A DNA stretch of 64,000 nucleotides from Variovorax flavidus (GCF_030317145.1 NZ_JASZYE010000002.1:434001-498000), one strand, 5' to 3'; numbered from the stretch's first letter, positions 18,260 to 29,714 are shown. The notes: generated from the sequence alone by a model not told the origin. Numbers and translations: made by a program.

Positions 18260-19744
18260 TTACTTGTGGCCGCCGCCACTGGAATAGCCGCCATAGGACC
18301 CGCCCGAGCTGCGCGACCCCCCGGAGCCCGACCCGCTGCTGCAGGTGCTCAGGATGATCAGCAGGATGATGATGATCACGACGATCAGGATGATGGTGCC
18401 GCAGCCCAGGCTCGACGCCGCGCTCACGGGGAGCGCGTCGTTGCGCTTGAACATGTCCTTCTTGCCGCCCAGTTTGAAGGCCGCCGCCACCGCCGCGCTG
18501 TCGATCTTGCTGCCGGACGACCAGGTCAGCTCGTTGGCCGAGCGCTCCATCGAGAGCAGCGCGGCGCCGTTGGCGAAGTCGCGGTTGAAAGTCTTCTGCC
18601 CGCGCTGGACCTGCCAGTAGAACTCGCCCGCGACATAGCTGGTCTCGGCGTTGTAGGCGTATTGCTGCTGGTAGACCTTGCCGAGGTAGGTCGCCCGCGC
18701 CGCGCTCTCGGCCATCGTCGGCGCGCCGGTGGTGGGCTTCACCATGCTCCAGCCGTCCTCCGCATCGACCAGGAAGCTGAATCCTCGCTTCTTGTTGTAG
18801 AGCAGGTATTCGCTCCAGCCGAAGTGCTCGTCGTCGCCGGGCGCCACACCCATGCGGTGCTGGAAGCCGACCACCTGCCAGTCCGCGCCTTGCAGCTGCC
18901 CGATCGAGCCGATCGCAATCAGCGGCTGGACCGGCTCGTCCTGTATCGCGTGCCGCAACTCGCCGCCGATGCCTTGCGAGAGATCGATGATGCTGTTGCA
19001 CGCGGGGCAGGTGACGCTCTTGCTGTCGACCAGGTTGACGGTGACCGGCGATCCGCAGTTCGGGCAGTTGAAGCTGCGGCCTCTCTCCTCCTTGGCCGAC
19101 TCGTCGCGCAGTCCGGTGAACTGCAGGTCTTCGAGCCGCACCGCGCGGCCGAGGTAGACACCGGGCGGATTCGTGTCGTAGTCGAGGCTGAGAACCTCCC
19201 CCTTGTCGCTGCGCAGCTCGACCACCGGGAAGCGGCGGCCGAGTTCGGGCAGGCGCGGCAGCTCGCCCTGCGCCGAGACCAGCGCGACCTGCTCGTTGGA
19301 CGCGACCGTGTAGTTCTGGCCATTGAAGGCGGTGGTGGCGCCGACGCGCAGATCCGCGGCCGGCGGCGCCACGCGCTGAAGCGCGAAGGGCAGGGCAAAG
19401 ACGAAGGCGCCGTTGTCCTCGCTCAGGATGCCGGTGCGGTCGCCGTCGAGCGCGGCGATCCATTCGGTCCAGCGGCCACCGTCGTTGCTGTACTGCAACC
19501 GGCCGACCAGCGTGAAGGGCTTGTCATCGACCCGGCCTGCGGCAAAGAGTTGCAGCGGGCTGAAGTCGTCGAACAGCTCCGCCATCTTGCCGGTGCGCGC
19601 GAGCGTCTCGCCCTGCCGCACCACGGTGCTCTGGCAATAGGGGCAGACGGCATGCGTCGATTGGGCCGAGCGGAATTCAACCGGCGCGCCGCAGCCGGGG
19701 CAGGGCGCCCGGTAATAGCGCTGCTGGGGGGAGTCGGAGGCCAA
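18260..19744 (-). CDS. DUF4178 protein with two zinc ribbons and C-terminal membrane anchor
   Basis: 494 residues. Two zinc ribbons are visible (CPGC...CPYC near residue 15-36 and CPNC...CPAC near 222-243), each followed by a DUF4178 domain with the 'GEFYW' type strand. A single transmembrane helix 'IILIVVIIIILLIILSTC' lies near residue 450, and the Gly/Ser tail ends in SSGGGHK. It probably acts at the inner membrane with the SPFH protein. The start is TTG (19744), 9 bp after the SPFH stop; no ATG occurs before the first zinc ribbon. Confidence 0.85.
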   Translation of the reverse strand: MASDSPQQRYYRAPCPGCGAPVEFRSAQSTHAVCPYCQSTVVRQGETLARTGKMAELFDDFSPLQLFAAGRVDDKPFTLVGRLQYSNDGGRWTEWIAALDGDRTGILSEDNGAFVFALPFALQRVAPPAADLRVGATTAFNGQNYTVASNEQVALVSAQGELPRLPELGRRFPVVELRSDKGEVLSLDYDTNPPGVYLGRAVRLEDLQFTGLRDESAKEERGRSFNCPNCGSPVTVNLVDSKSVTCPACNSIIDLSQGIGGELRHAIQDEPVQPLIAIGSIGQLQGADWQVVGFQHRMGVAPGDDEHFGWSEYLLYNKKRGFSFLVDAEDGWSMVKPTTGAPTMAESAARATYLGKVYQQQYAYNAETSYVAGEFYWQVQRGQKTFNRDFANGAALLSMERSANELTWSSGSKIDSAAVAAAFKLGGKKDMFKRNDALPVSAASSLGCGTIILIVVIIIILLIILSTCSSGSGSGGSRSSGGSYGGYSSGGGHK

Positions 19745-19753
19745 CGGGGCGGA

Positions 19754-20803
19754 TCAGACGAGCTTTTTCAGCAGCTCCGCCTTCTTGGCGTCGAATTCTT
19801 CCTGTGTGAGGATGCCCTTGGCCTTGAGTTCACCGAGCTTTTCGAGCGTGGTCATCACGTCGGCCGGATTGACGACCGCGACCACCGGTTGTTGCGCCGG
19901 AGCGCCCGCAGCGGCCGGGTTGTTCTGGCTGAGCCCCTGCGACAGGTTCTGCGCCAGCACCTGGCCCAACGCAACGCCGGCGCCCAGACCCATCGCATCG
20001 CCCGCGATGCCGCCGCCGCTGCCGGCGCCTTCGGCAAACTTCGGAATCGCCTGCGCCGTCTGGTACTGCATGAACTTGCCCATGTCGTTGCCGACCATGC
20101 CCATGCCGATCTTCTGGTCGAGAATTTTCTGCAGCTCTTCCGGCAGCGACACGTTCTGGACGGTGATGTTCTCCAGCTTGATGCCGATCTTCGCGAATGC
20201 CGGCACCAGTTGCGTCGCCAGCGCTTCCGCGAACTGGATCTGGTTCGCCGCGAGGTCCAGGAAGGGAACGCCGCTCGAAGCGATGGCATTGCTGATGTTC
20301 TGCAGGACCAGGCCACGCAGCTGCCCGTCGAGATCCGCGACCGTATAGATGTCGCGCGTGCCCGAGATCTCGGTATGGAACAGCTTGGCATCGCCGATGC
20401 GGAAGCTGTAGTTGCCGAAGGCGCGCAGCCGCACCGCGCCGAAATCCTTGTCGCGGATGGTGATCGGCTGGGGCGTGCCCCATTTCTGATCCACCTGCTG
20501 ACGCGTACTGAAGAAGTACACGTCGCTCTTGAAAGGCGACTCGAAGAGCTTGTCCCAGTTCTTGAGATAGGTCAGGACGGGCAGCGTCTGCGTCGTGAGC
20601 TTGTACATGCCCGGGCCGAACACATCGGCCACCTGGCCCTCGTTGACGAACACCGCGATTTGCGACTCGCGCACCGTGAGCGAGGCGCCGTTCTGGATCT
20701 CCATCTCCGCCATCGGGAAGCGCCAGGCCAGTGTGCCATCACCGGTCTCGGTCCACTGAATGATGTCGATGAACTGCTTCTTGATGAAATCCATCAGCGC
20801 CAT
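19754..20803 (-). CDS. SPFH-domain protein with C-terminal SHOCT (YdjI/virion-core-like)
   Basis: 349 residues. The N terminus 'DFIKKQFIDIIQW' and the following SPFH region (about 30-250, with 'QIAVFVNEGQVADVFGPGMY') match the YdjI/virion-core group. After a Gly-rich hinge comes a SHOCT motif 'LEKLGELKAKGILTQEEFDAKK' (split as LEKLGELKAKGILT and EEFDAKK; about 320-345). SPFH proteins oligomerise on membranes and organise other proteins. ATG at 20803 with GAGGAG 5 bp upstream. It is the first gene of the cluster; its promoter region contains the second oriC-like module. Confidence 0.9.
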   Translation of the reverse strand: MALMDFIKKQFIDIIQWTETGDGTLAWRFPMAEMEIQNGASLTVRESQIAVFVNEGQVADVFGPGMYKLTTQTLPVLTYLKNWDKLFESPFKSDVYFFSTRQQVDQKWGTPQPITIRDKDFGAVRLRAFGNYSFRIGDAKLFHTEISGTRDIYTVADLDGQLRGLVLQNISNAIASSGVPFLDLAANQIQFAEALATQLVPAFAKIGIKLENITVQNVSLPEELQKILDQKIGMGMVGNDMGKFMQYQTAQAIPKFAEGAGSGGGIAGDAMGLGAGVALGQVLAQNLSQGLSQNNPAAAGAPAQQPVVAVVNPADVMTTLEKLGELKAKGILTQEEFDAKKAELLKKLV

Positions 20804-20855
20804 GGTCGCTCCTCGTTTCGCGGGTTTGCTGTGGCGGGCATATTGCCACAGCACC

Positions 20856-21092
20856 CAAAGGACAACTCTGGGGATAGTTCCGGCACAACGCAACACTTGT
20901 CCACAGGCTCGACGCGTTCCGCGAAGTTGTTCGCTTTGGCGCGACAGCACCGAAGCGATGCTGCGCACAGCACTGCGGCTACGGCAAACCCTTGTCGCGA
21001 AACAGGAAAATGACCCTGTCCACAGCGAAGCGCGGCCCTTACTACTACTACTAATCTAAATAAGAAGAATAAGTAGGAGAGATAGTAAGAGC
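20856..21092 (+). repeat. Second oriC-like module (paralogue of the dnaA-dnaN origin region)
   Basis: It aligns without gaps to 55251-55419 over 169 bp; I count about 126 identities by eye. It starts with a 15-bp exact match at 20856-20870. DnaA boxes: TTGTCCACA (20897-20905) and CTGTCCACA (21016-21024), 119 bp apart as in the other copy. Then come a GC-rich spacer (21025-21038), four CTA triplets (21042-21053) matching the DnaA-trio pattern on the other strand, and an A/T-rich tract to about 21092. It lies between the divergent SPFH gene and maeB. Origin, DnaA-titration site or DnaA-regulated promoter are all possible. Confidence 0.85.
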
Positions 21093-21198
21093 CGTGTTTT
21101 GCGAAGCGTCCCTCGTTGGCGTGGCGCACCGGCGGGGCGCGGAATCGAGGTCTACAATCGGCGCCCTTTACAAGAAGCGTCCTAGGAGGCACGGCCCA

Positions 21199-23538
<2,340 letters not shown>

Positions 23539-23720
23539 GCGCAAAAGCGACAGCGGTCGCTAACTTCGCTTTCGTGCATATCGCCTTGCACCTGCTCAAA
23601 GATTGGGCAGGCGCTTGCTATTTGCGCGCCTCTGGTGCACACTTGCGGGCTTGAATTTGCGGGTTAACCCCAAGGTTAGACCCCCAGTTCGGCCCCCCGC
23701 TCTTTTTCCTCTGGTGCCCC

Positions 23721-24134
23721 ATGGCGGTTTACGCCTCGATCACGTCCCCGGTTTCCAAGTTTGCGCTCACTAGCTTGTTGCTGGTCGGCCTAGCGACAGG
23801 AGTCCAGGCTCGCGAATGGTTCGGCACCCGCGCTGACCAACCGGCAAAGGAAACGATCGCGTTGGCCGAATTGCCGGTGCAGGGCCAGCGTACTTATGGG
23901 GCCATTTTGAATGGTGGTCCCTTCCGATACGAAAAAGACGGCGTGGTGTTCGGCAATCGCGAACGCCTGTTGCCGCAGGAACGGCGAGGCCATTACCGAG
24001 AGTACACGGTCGAAACGCCCGGCTCGCGTGACCGTGGTGCACGGCGCATCGTCTGCGGAGGCGAGCGCACGGCGCCATCGGACTGCTGGTACACGGCAGA
24101 TCACTATGCGAGCTTCAGGCGGATCGTGCCATGA
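23721..24134 (+). CDS. Secreted barnase-type guanyl-specific ribonuclease
   Basis: 137 residues. A signal peptide ('FALTSLLLVGLATGVQA', cleavage near residue 30) precedes an N1/T1 microbial RNase domain: 'DGVVFGNRERLLP', 'HYREYTVETPG', 'RGARRIVCGG' and 'WYTADHYASFRRI'. By alignment to barnase, Glu94, Arg108 and His128 are the likely catalytic residues; all are present. Cys112 and Cys122 could form a disulfide. The next gene, overlapping by 4 nt, is its barstar. The module may serve competition with neighbours or RNA scavenging. Confidence 0.9.
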   Translation: MAVYASITSPVSKFALTSLLLVGLATGVQAREWFGTRADQPAKETIALAELPVQGQRTYGAILNGGPFRYEKDGVVFGNRERLLPQERRGHYREYTVETPGSRDRGARRIVCGGERTAPSDCWYTADHYASFRRIVP

Positions 24135-24613
24135 GCGATGAATTGAATTGGAGCGGCGCGCCAAAGCGCCCCGAAGTAATGATGACGACAACCATGGAAA
24201 GACCAGCGGAGATGACCTTATCCCTTCGTGCCGTGCGACCTAATATCGTGCAGTCGATTCGCGCATTTCGCGTGAACGACCTGCAGGAAGCGGCGCACGC
24301 GGCGGGTCAGCACTTCCTCTATGCCAACCTGGGCAACGCCCAGACCAAGCAGGACGTGCTGGACCTGATCGCCCAGCAATTCACGTTTCCGCAGCACTTC
24401 GGCAAGAACTTCGACGCTTTGTACGACTGCATGACGGATCCCTTGCACAAATCGGGCCCGCAACCGGGCTTCGTGATCGTGCTCGAGCAGATCCCGGCCA
24501 ATGCCAAGTTCGACAAGGAAGCACGCGAGCAACTGCTCGACATCTTCCGCGACGCCTCGGACTACTGGGGAGACCGGAAGATACCGTTCAGGTGCTTCTA
24601 TTCTTTTCTGTAG
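24131..24613 (+). CDS. Barstar-family RNase inhibitor
   Basis: 160 residues, longer than classical barstar (90) because of a 45-70 residue N-terminal extension. The core from about residue 60 has 'FLYANLGNAQTKQDVLDLIA', 'FPQHFGKNFDALYDCMTD' (the RNase-blocking helix with Asp) and 'FVIVLEQIP'. It should bind and block the RNase of the preceding gene in the cytoplasm. The ATG at 24131 overlaps the RNase stop (ATGA). Later in-frame ATGs, for example the M of 'MTLSLRAV', are alternative starts. Confidence 0.9.
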   Translation: MSDELNWSGAPKRPEVMMTTTMERPAEMTLSLRAVRPNIVQSIRAFRVNDLQEAAHAAGQHFLYANLGNAQTKQDVLDLIAQQFTFPQHFGKNFDALYDCMTDPLHKSGPQPGFVIVLEQIPANAKFDKEAREQLLDIFRDASDYWGDRKIPFRCFYSFL

Positions 24614-24813
24614 CCCGTTCTGCACACACCAGCCAAGCAGAACGGGCGAACGAGGCTCAGCAAAACGGCGCCGAACCGGCTCCGACCGTCGAAGTCCAGA
24701 ACACCGACCCGACGGCAGAAAAGATGCCGACCGACAAGTTGGTCGACGTATCCCCGCTGGCGCTGCGCATGAGCAGCCCCTTCAACGCCGGATACTGGCT
24801 CGCCGCGGCGTAA
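24592..24813 (+). CDS. Possible small protein downstream of barstar
   Basis: 73 codons from a GTG inside the 3' end of barstar. The peptide has a hydrophobic start ('LLFFSVA') and a polar body ending 'SPLALRMSSPFNAGYWLAAA', which reads like protein and not like random high-GC frame. There is no clear RBS and no recognised family. It could be a translationally coupled third gene or the remnant of a longer one. Confidence 0.3.
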   Translation: MLLFFSVARSAHTSQAERANEAQQNGAEPAPTVEVQNTDPTAEKMPTDKLVDVSPLALRMSSPFNAGYWLAAA

Positions 24814-24823
24814 CTGTTGCTCG

Positions 24824-24910
24824 CCCCCAGGCTTGCTCACTTCGTGTAGCCGCCTACCCCCTGCCGGGGGCAACACCAGCGGACCGGCTGAGCCGGGTCC
24901 GCGGTGTTTC
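24824..24910. repeat. Intergenic structured repeat, copy 1
   Basis: Shares most bases with 56595-56682. It contains CCCCCAGGCTTGC, then a CCCCC-GGGGG hairpin and a long bipartite hairpin (about 24872-24907: AACACC...GGTGTT enclosing GCGGACC...GGTCCGC). Several stem pairs differ between copies but stay paired, so the structure is conserved. Probably a family-level REP-like element. Confidence 0.8.
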
Positions 24911-24916
24911 ACGAAC

Positions 24917-24943
24917 AAAAGCCCGTCAGTGACGGGCTTTTTT
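24917..24943. terminator. Terminator between barstar region and rsmA
   Basis: AAAAGCCCGTCA-G-TGACGGGCTTTT, ending at the rsmA stop. A/T tracts on both sides make it usable in both directions. Confidence 0.85.
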
Positions 24944-25716
24944 CATTTGGGGGCCTGTTGGGCCAGGGCTACGTATTCCTCGACTGGCACTTCTTCTGCG
25001 CGGCGCTGGGTGTCGAAGGTGCCTGCGAACTGGTGCTGGTCCAGCCACTTGCCCAGGGTGTGGCGCAGCAGCTTGCGGCGCTGGCTGAAGGCCACCTGGA
25101 CGATTTCTCCCAGCCTTGCGGCATCGACCTTCGGCGGCTCGGCGAAGGGCACCATGCGGACTACGGCGCTGTCGACGCGCGGGGGCGGGTCGAAGCTCTC
25201 GGGCGGCACGAAGAGCACGTTGTCCATGGCGTAGCGCCATTGCAGCATCACGCTCAGGCGGCTGTAGTCGGAAGTGGCCGGCTTGGCCACCATGCGGTCG
25301 ATCACCTCTTTCTGCAGCATAAAGTGCTGGTCGGTGATCAGGTGCGCAAAGCCCAGCAGATGGAACAGGATGGGCGTGGAGATGTTGTAGGGCAGGTTGC
25401 CCACGACGCGCAGGGCCTTGCCCGGTGACGCGACCAGGTTCGCGGCGAGGGCGGCGAAGTCCACCTTCAGCACGTCGGACTCGATCACGTTGAGCTGCCC
25501 GTGGCTGCGCAGTCGCTGCGCGAGGTCGCGGTCGAGCTCGATCACCGTCAGGCGGCCCAGCCGCTCGACCAGCGGCTGCGTCAGCGCCGCGAGGCCCGGG
25601 CCGATCTCGACCATGGCATCGCCGGGCTGGGGCGCGATCTCGCGCACGATCGCATCGATGATCCCGCCATCGGACAGGAAATGCTGCCCGAAGCGCTTGC
25701 GAGGGATGTGCTGCAT
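24943..25716 (-). CDS. rsmA: 16S rRNA dimethyladenosine transferase
   Basis: 257 residues. The start 'RKRFGQHFL' and motifs '[15 protein letters not shown]' (SAM), 'VIELDRDL', and catalytic '[10 protein letters not shown]' are all typical of KsgA/RsmA. It dimethylates A1518 and A1519 of 16S rRNA late in 30S assembly. The ATG at 25716 was chosen because homology begins two residues later; the longer upstream reading is arginine-rich shadow. It follows surA on the same strand, as in many Gram-negatives, but pdxA, often found between them, is absent. Confidence 0.95.
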   Translation of the reverse strand: MQHIPRKRFGQHFLSDGGIIDAIVREIAPQPGDAMVEIGPGLAALTQPLVERLGRLTVIELDRDLAQRLRSHGQLNVIESDVLKVDFAALAANLVASPGKALRVVGNLPYNISTPILFHLLGFAHLITDQHFMLQKEVIDRMVAKPATSDYSRLSVMLQWRYAMDNVLFVPPESFDPPPRVDSAVVRMVPFAEPPKVDAARLGEIVQVAFSQRRKLLRHTLGKWLDQHQFAGTFDTQRRAEEVPVEEYVALAQQAPK

Positions 25717-25750
25717 CAAGCGCGGGCTCGGCCGGCCATCACGATGTCGA

Positions 25751-27139
25751 TCACGATTGCGGCGGCTCGCGCATTTCGACGTAGGCCCGTGCGCGCACTT
25801 CCTGCGCCCAGGTTTCGGTGGATTCCGCAATCCGCTTCTGGCGCAGCAACGCCCGCGCGGCTTCGCGCTGTTCGGCCTGGCTCAGCTTGGCGTCGCGGCG
25901 CCCGACCACCTGGATCAGGTGCACGCCGAAGCGCGAGACCAGCGGGTCGCTGATCTGGCCCGGAGCCAGGCGATTCATGGCTTCCTCGAACTCGGGGACG
26001 AACTGGCCGGGGCGTGCCCAGCCCAGGTCGCCGCCGTCCTTGGCGCTGCCGTCCTGGGAGTTGTCGCGCGCGAGCACGGCGAAATCGGCCGTCCCGTTCT
26101 GCAACTGCTGCTTGAACTGGTTCAGCTTGGCGATGGACTCGGCCGTCGAGCGCTTCGAGTCGTTGAGCAACAGGATGTGGCGGACCTGCGTCTGCGTCAC
26201 CACCGCGTCGCTTGCGCCGGGCTGTGCCTTGGACAGCAGCTTGAGCACGTGGAAGCCGGCGTTCGAGCGCACCGGCCCTGCGATGCCGTTGACCGGCGTC
26301 GATTGCGTCGCGTCGACGAGCAGGGGCGGATAGCGGTCCGCGCTGCGCATCCCGATGGCGCCGCCCGAGGCGCGGTCGGGCGCATCGGAGAACTCCTGCA
26401 CGAGCTTGGTGAAGTCCTCGCCGGCGCGCGCCCGCTGGGCGAGGCCCTGGGCACGCTGCTGCAGCTTGGCCACATCGGCCTCGCTGGCGGACTCCGGCAC
26501 CGCGACCAGCAACTGCGCGATGTTGATGTTCGGGGCAATTGCCGCGTTGGAGCCGCTGCGCTGGTCGCGAATGAACTGGTCGACCTCCACGTCGGTGATC
26601 TTGATCTTGCCTTCGATCTCACGGTCCCGCAGGCGGATCAGGGTGAGCTGCTCCCGCAGTTCGCGGCGGAACTGCTCTTGAGACAGGCCTTCTTCCGCCA
26701 CCCGGCGGCGCAGCTCGGTCACGCTGATCTGGTTGTTCCGCGCGACGGTCTGTTCGGCCTGGTCGATCGCGATGTCGTCGATCTTGATGCCTTGTTCCTT
26801 CGCCACCTGCATCTGCGCACGCTCGTTGATGAGGCGGTCGAGCACCAGCCGCATCAACTCCTGGCGCGAATAGCGTGATGCTTCGGGGTTGTCGCGAAGA
26901 ATGCGGACCGCGCGCGCCTGCACCTCGGTGTTGGTGATCGGCTCGGAATTGACCAGTGCGACGATGTATTCCGCCGAGCGCTGGACCGTGGGCGCTGCTG
27001 GCGCGCGGGGTGCGGTCGGCGGGGCGGCCAGACGCGGGCCGGAACGCATGATGTCGGTGATGCCGGTTCCTTGCGCACCGGAGGCCGTTGCCAGGGTGGC
27101 AAGGCAGGCCAGGGTCAGGATGGAGCGGATGTGATTCAT
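25751..27139 (-). CDS. surA: Periplasmic chaperone / peptidyl-prolyl isomerase SurA
   Basis: 462 residues. Signal peptide (residues 1-22, '...LATASGAQG'), an N-terminal SurA chaperone domain ('[17 protein letters not shown]' onwards), then two parvulin domains, the second with 'RHILLLN' and '[18 protein letters not shown]'. It escorts outer-membrane proteins, including LptD, through the periplasm. It starts 14 bp after the lptD stop, so lptD-surA-rsmA is one operon. Confidence 0.95.
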   Translation of the reverse strand: MNHIRSILTLACLATLATASGAQGTGITDIMRSGPRLAAPPTAPRAPAAPTVQRSAEYIVALVNSEPITNTEVQARAVRILRDNPEASRYSRQELMRLVLDRLINERAQMQVAKEQGIKIDDIAIDQAEQTVARNNQISVTELRRRVAEEGLSQEQFRRELREQLTLIRLRDREIEGKIKITDVEVDQFIRDQRSGSNAAIAPNINIAQLLVAVPESASEADVAKLQQRAQGLAQRARAGEDFTKLVQEFSDAPDRASGGAIGMRSADRYPPLLVDATQSTPVNGIAGPVRSNAGFHVLKLLSKAQPGASDAVVTQTQVRHILLLNDSKRSTAESIAKLNQFKQQLQNGTADFAVLARDNSQDGSAKDGGDLGWARPGQFVPEFEEAMNRLAPGQISDPLVSRFGVHLIQVVGRRDAKLSQAEQREAARALLRQKRIAESTETWAQEVRARAYVEMREPPQS

Positions 27140-27153
27140 GGCGGTGCTCGGTC

Positions 27154-29616
27154 TCAGTCGTAATTGGTGAAGCGGCTCGGCCCTGCGAACGGCTGGCGCA
27201 GGGGGGTGTACCGCTGAATGTTCTGCGTCAACGTACGTCTCGGGCTCGACCCGATGCTGGCAAAGCCGACAAGCTCAAGCTGGAACATGATCCGCGTGCT
27301 CGCGGTGACTTGCCCGGTCGTGACGCGTTCCAGCACCACGCGCCCGATCCAGCAGCAACCGTCGTATTCAAAGCCGAGAACGCCATCGGTCAGTTTGCTG
27401 TCCTGCAGACTGTAGTTAAGGCGACCGACCGCGTACCAGCGCCCGCCGCCTTGACCACGGCCGACGCCGAGGTCCTTGCCCTTGTCGCCCCAGAGGTCGT
27501 TCAGCGGCCATTGCCAGCTGACATCGATCGACTTGTTGCCGTCCTCGGATGTCGGCGTGGAGTTGGCCTGGTAGCGATAGGCGGCGCTGATCGAGCGATA
27601 GGACCCCGGGTTGTAACGCGCGCTGATCGCCGTGCGCGTCGACGTTTGCTGATCCGGATTGTATTGGACCGTGCCGTCCACGCTCCATTTCGGGGTCCAG
27701 TTGATCTGGGCGCCCAGGAGAATGTCGCTCAGCCGGTCGGTGACCGGCGCCTGGCCGGGCAGGGTGACGAGCTGGTCCTCGAAGCGCAGGCGCTGCGCGA
27801 TGCCGAAGCGGGCCGCCTCGACGCCGGTGTCGGGGTCGATGAAGCGCGTGCTCACGCCCAGGGTGAGGAGGTTGCTGTCGGAGATGCGGTCGTTGCCGGA
27901 AAACGCGTTCTCGGTGTAGATCGTCGCGAAGTTGAAGTCGTTGGACGCCGAATCGTAGTTCGGCAGGTAGTTCTGGTTGCGGAACGGCGTGTACACGTAG
28001 TAGGCGCGCGGCTCCAGGGTCTGCAAGAAGGACCGGCCGAAGAAGCTGGTGTCGCGCTCGAAGATCAGGCCGCTGTCGAGACTGAAAGTCGGCACGGTGC
28101 GCGTGGCACTGCTGGTCAGGTCAAAAAGCTGCGTGTTTCCGAAATCGAAGGTCTTGCGCACCATCGGCGCATCGAACTGGTAGGCCGTGGCATTCAGCAT
28201 GACCTTCGGAATGACGAACGTGCCTGGGGTCAGGAAGGGTCGGCTCAGGCTGACGATGCCGAAAACACGCTCGCCATTGGGCTGGCACTCGACGGACGCG
28301 CTGGACGGAATCGCTGCGGCGCATTGCGTGATCGGATTTGTCTCGAACCGGGAATAGTCGGCGTTGAACGAGAAGTCGAAGCCGTTCCAGTCGTACTTGT
28401 TGTAGTTCGCCGTGATTTGCGGCATGCGGTCGTACGGCGGAACGATCGGCGAGGGCGCGTACTGCAGCGTCTGGTAGCTCAGTGCGCGCGCCATCCCGCT
28501 CCAGTCGCCCTTGCTCCAGGCGAGCGTGCCGTCGTTCGACAGCAAGCGCTGCGTCAGCGAGGGCGTGCGTGTGAAGTCGCGCCAGTAGTCGTTGTCGCTC
28601 ACGCGGTTGATGTTGAGCGTGCCGACCAGCGAATCGAGGCCGAAGTACGGGGCGTCGAACCGTTGCGTATGGTTCGTCCAGATGCCCCAACGGTCGCGGT
28701 CGCGCAGGCGGTCGTCGGGCATGTAGTCGGCCCGGATCTCGCCGTGATACTTTTCTTCGAGGTAGCGGAACTCGGTGCCGAGGTTGATGCCGCGCTTCGA
28801 CATCAGCGTGGGGTACAGCGTGGCATCGCGATTGGGCGCGATGTTCCAGTAGTACGGCGTGGTGATGTCGATGCCGTTGACGCTGTCGATGCCGATGACC
28901 GGCGGCAGCAGACCGCTCTTGCGATCGTTGCTGAGCGGGAAGCTCAGCGAAGGGAACGGGGGCGTGCTGACGCCCATGAAGCTCAGCCGCGCGTTGGTCG
29001 CGACGCCGACGTTTTCTTCCGTGTCGGTGGTGAGCGTCGCGGCGCTCAGCAGCCATGCCGGCATCCAGCCCGGATAGTCCTCGGCCCGGCAGGTGGTGTA
29101 GGTGGCCTGCCGCGCGACCGACACGTTGCTGTCGACGAAGTCGATGCGTTCCGCCGTTCCGTGGCCGCCGTTCACCAGGAACCTGTAGCGAACGTTGTTG
29201 AAGAAGCCTTCGAAAGTCTCGATCCGCAGCTGCAGCTCGGGGCCTTCATAGACGTTGCCGGCCTGGTTGACGTGCACGTTGCCGGTCGCCTTGGCGAGAT
29301 CCTCGGGCTGGTAGTACTCCAGCCGGTCGGCTGTGATCATGGTGTCGCCGCGGCGCAGCATCGCGTTGCCTTCGACCACCGTCTCGAGGTCGGGCCGGCC
29401 GGTAATGCGGTCGCCCGTCACGAAGCTGGGCAGTTGCCCGCGCTGATCCGGCGTGATGGTTTCGGTGAGCTGCGGCGTGCGCTTGAGCACGAGCGGGCCA
29501 TCGAGATCCGCATCCTGTGCCCACGCAGCGTGGGCATGCAACAGGGCGAGCGACAGCACCGCCAGCGGCAGGGGCGGGCGGGACCGGCGCCAGGCGGCTC
29601 GGTTCAGGTCAGGCAT
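27154..29616 (-). CDS. lptD: LPS-assembly outer-membrane protein LptD
   Basis: 820 residues. Signal peptide (about 1-33), an OstA/LptA-like periplasmic domain (about 60-180, 'VVEGNAMLRRGDTMITADRL'), and a large beta-barrel with C-terminal 'EYDGCCWIG' carrying the conserved adjacent Cys pair; Cys176 is the likely partner. The first N-terminal cysteine of E. coli LptD has no clear counterpart. It inserts LPS into the outer leaflet with LptE. The ATG at 29616 gives a normal signal peptide; the longer ORF overlaps amgK and is rejected. Confidence 0.95.
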   Translation of the reverse strand: MPDLNRAAWRRSRPPLPLAVLSLALLHAHAAWAQDADLDGPLVLKRTPQLTETITPDQRGQLPSFVTGDRITGRPDLETVVEGNAMLRRGDTMITADRLEYYQPEDLAKATGNVHVNQAGNVYEGPELQLRIETFEGFFNNVRYRFLVNGGHGTAERIDFVDSNVSVARQATYTTCRAEDYPGWMPAWLLSAATLTTDTEENVGVATNARLSFMGVSTPPFPSLSFPLSNDRKSGLLPPVIGIDSVNGIDITTPYYWNIAPNRDATLYPTLMSKRGINLGTEFRYLEEKYHGEIRADYMPDDRLRDRDRWGIWTNHTQRFDAPYFGLDSLVGTLNINRVSDNDYWRDFTRTPSLTQRLLSNDGTLAWSKGDWSGMARALSYQTLQYAPSPIVPPYDRMPQITANYNKYDWNGFDFSFNADYSRFETNPITQCAAAIPSSASVECQPNGERVFGIVSLSRPFLTPGTFVIPKVMLNATAYQFDAPMVRKTFDFGNTQLFDLTSSATRTVPTFSLDSGLIFERDTSFFGRSFLQTLEPRAYYVYTPFRNQNYLPNYDSASNDFNFATIYTENAFSGNDRISDSNLLTLGVSTRFIDPDTGVEAARFGIAQRLRFEDQLVTLPGQAPVTDRLSDILLGAQINWTPKWSVDGTVQYNPDQQTSTRTAISARYNPGSYRSISAAYRYQANSTPTSEDGNKSIDVSWQWPLNDLWGDKGKDLGVGRGQGGGRWYAVGRLNYSLQDSKLTDGVLGFEYDGCCWIGRVVLERVTTGQVTASTRIMFQLELVGFASIGSSPRRTLTQNIQRYTPLRQPFAGPSRFTNYD

Positions 29617-29714
29617 CGGGTACGGGACAAATATCGTCTGGAGGGGGATGACGGCGCCAGGGGCCGGCAGGTTGCGAGGCTCCGCAGCAGGCGGATTTGT
29701 AGAATTGATTATCC

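Noticed and set aside
21039..21054. CTA triplets as a simple sequence repeat
   Set aside because: The same number of triplets occurs in the same position in both origin-like copies, next to a DnaA box, so a functional trio is the better reading.
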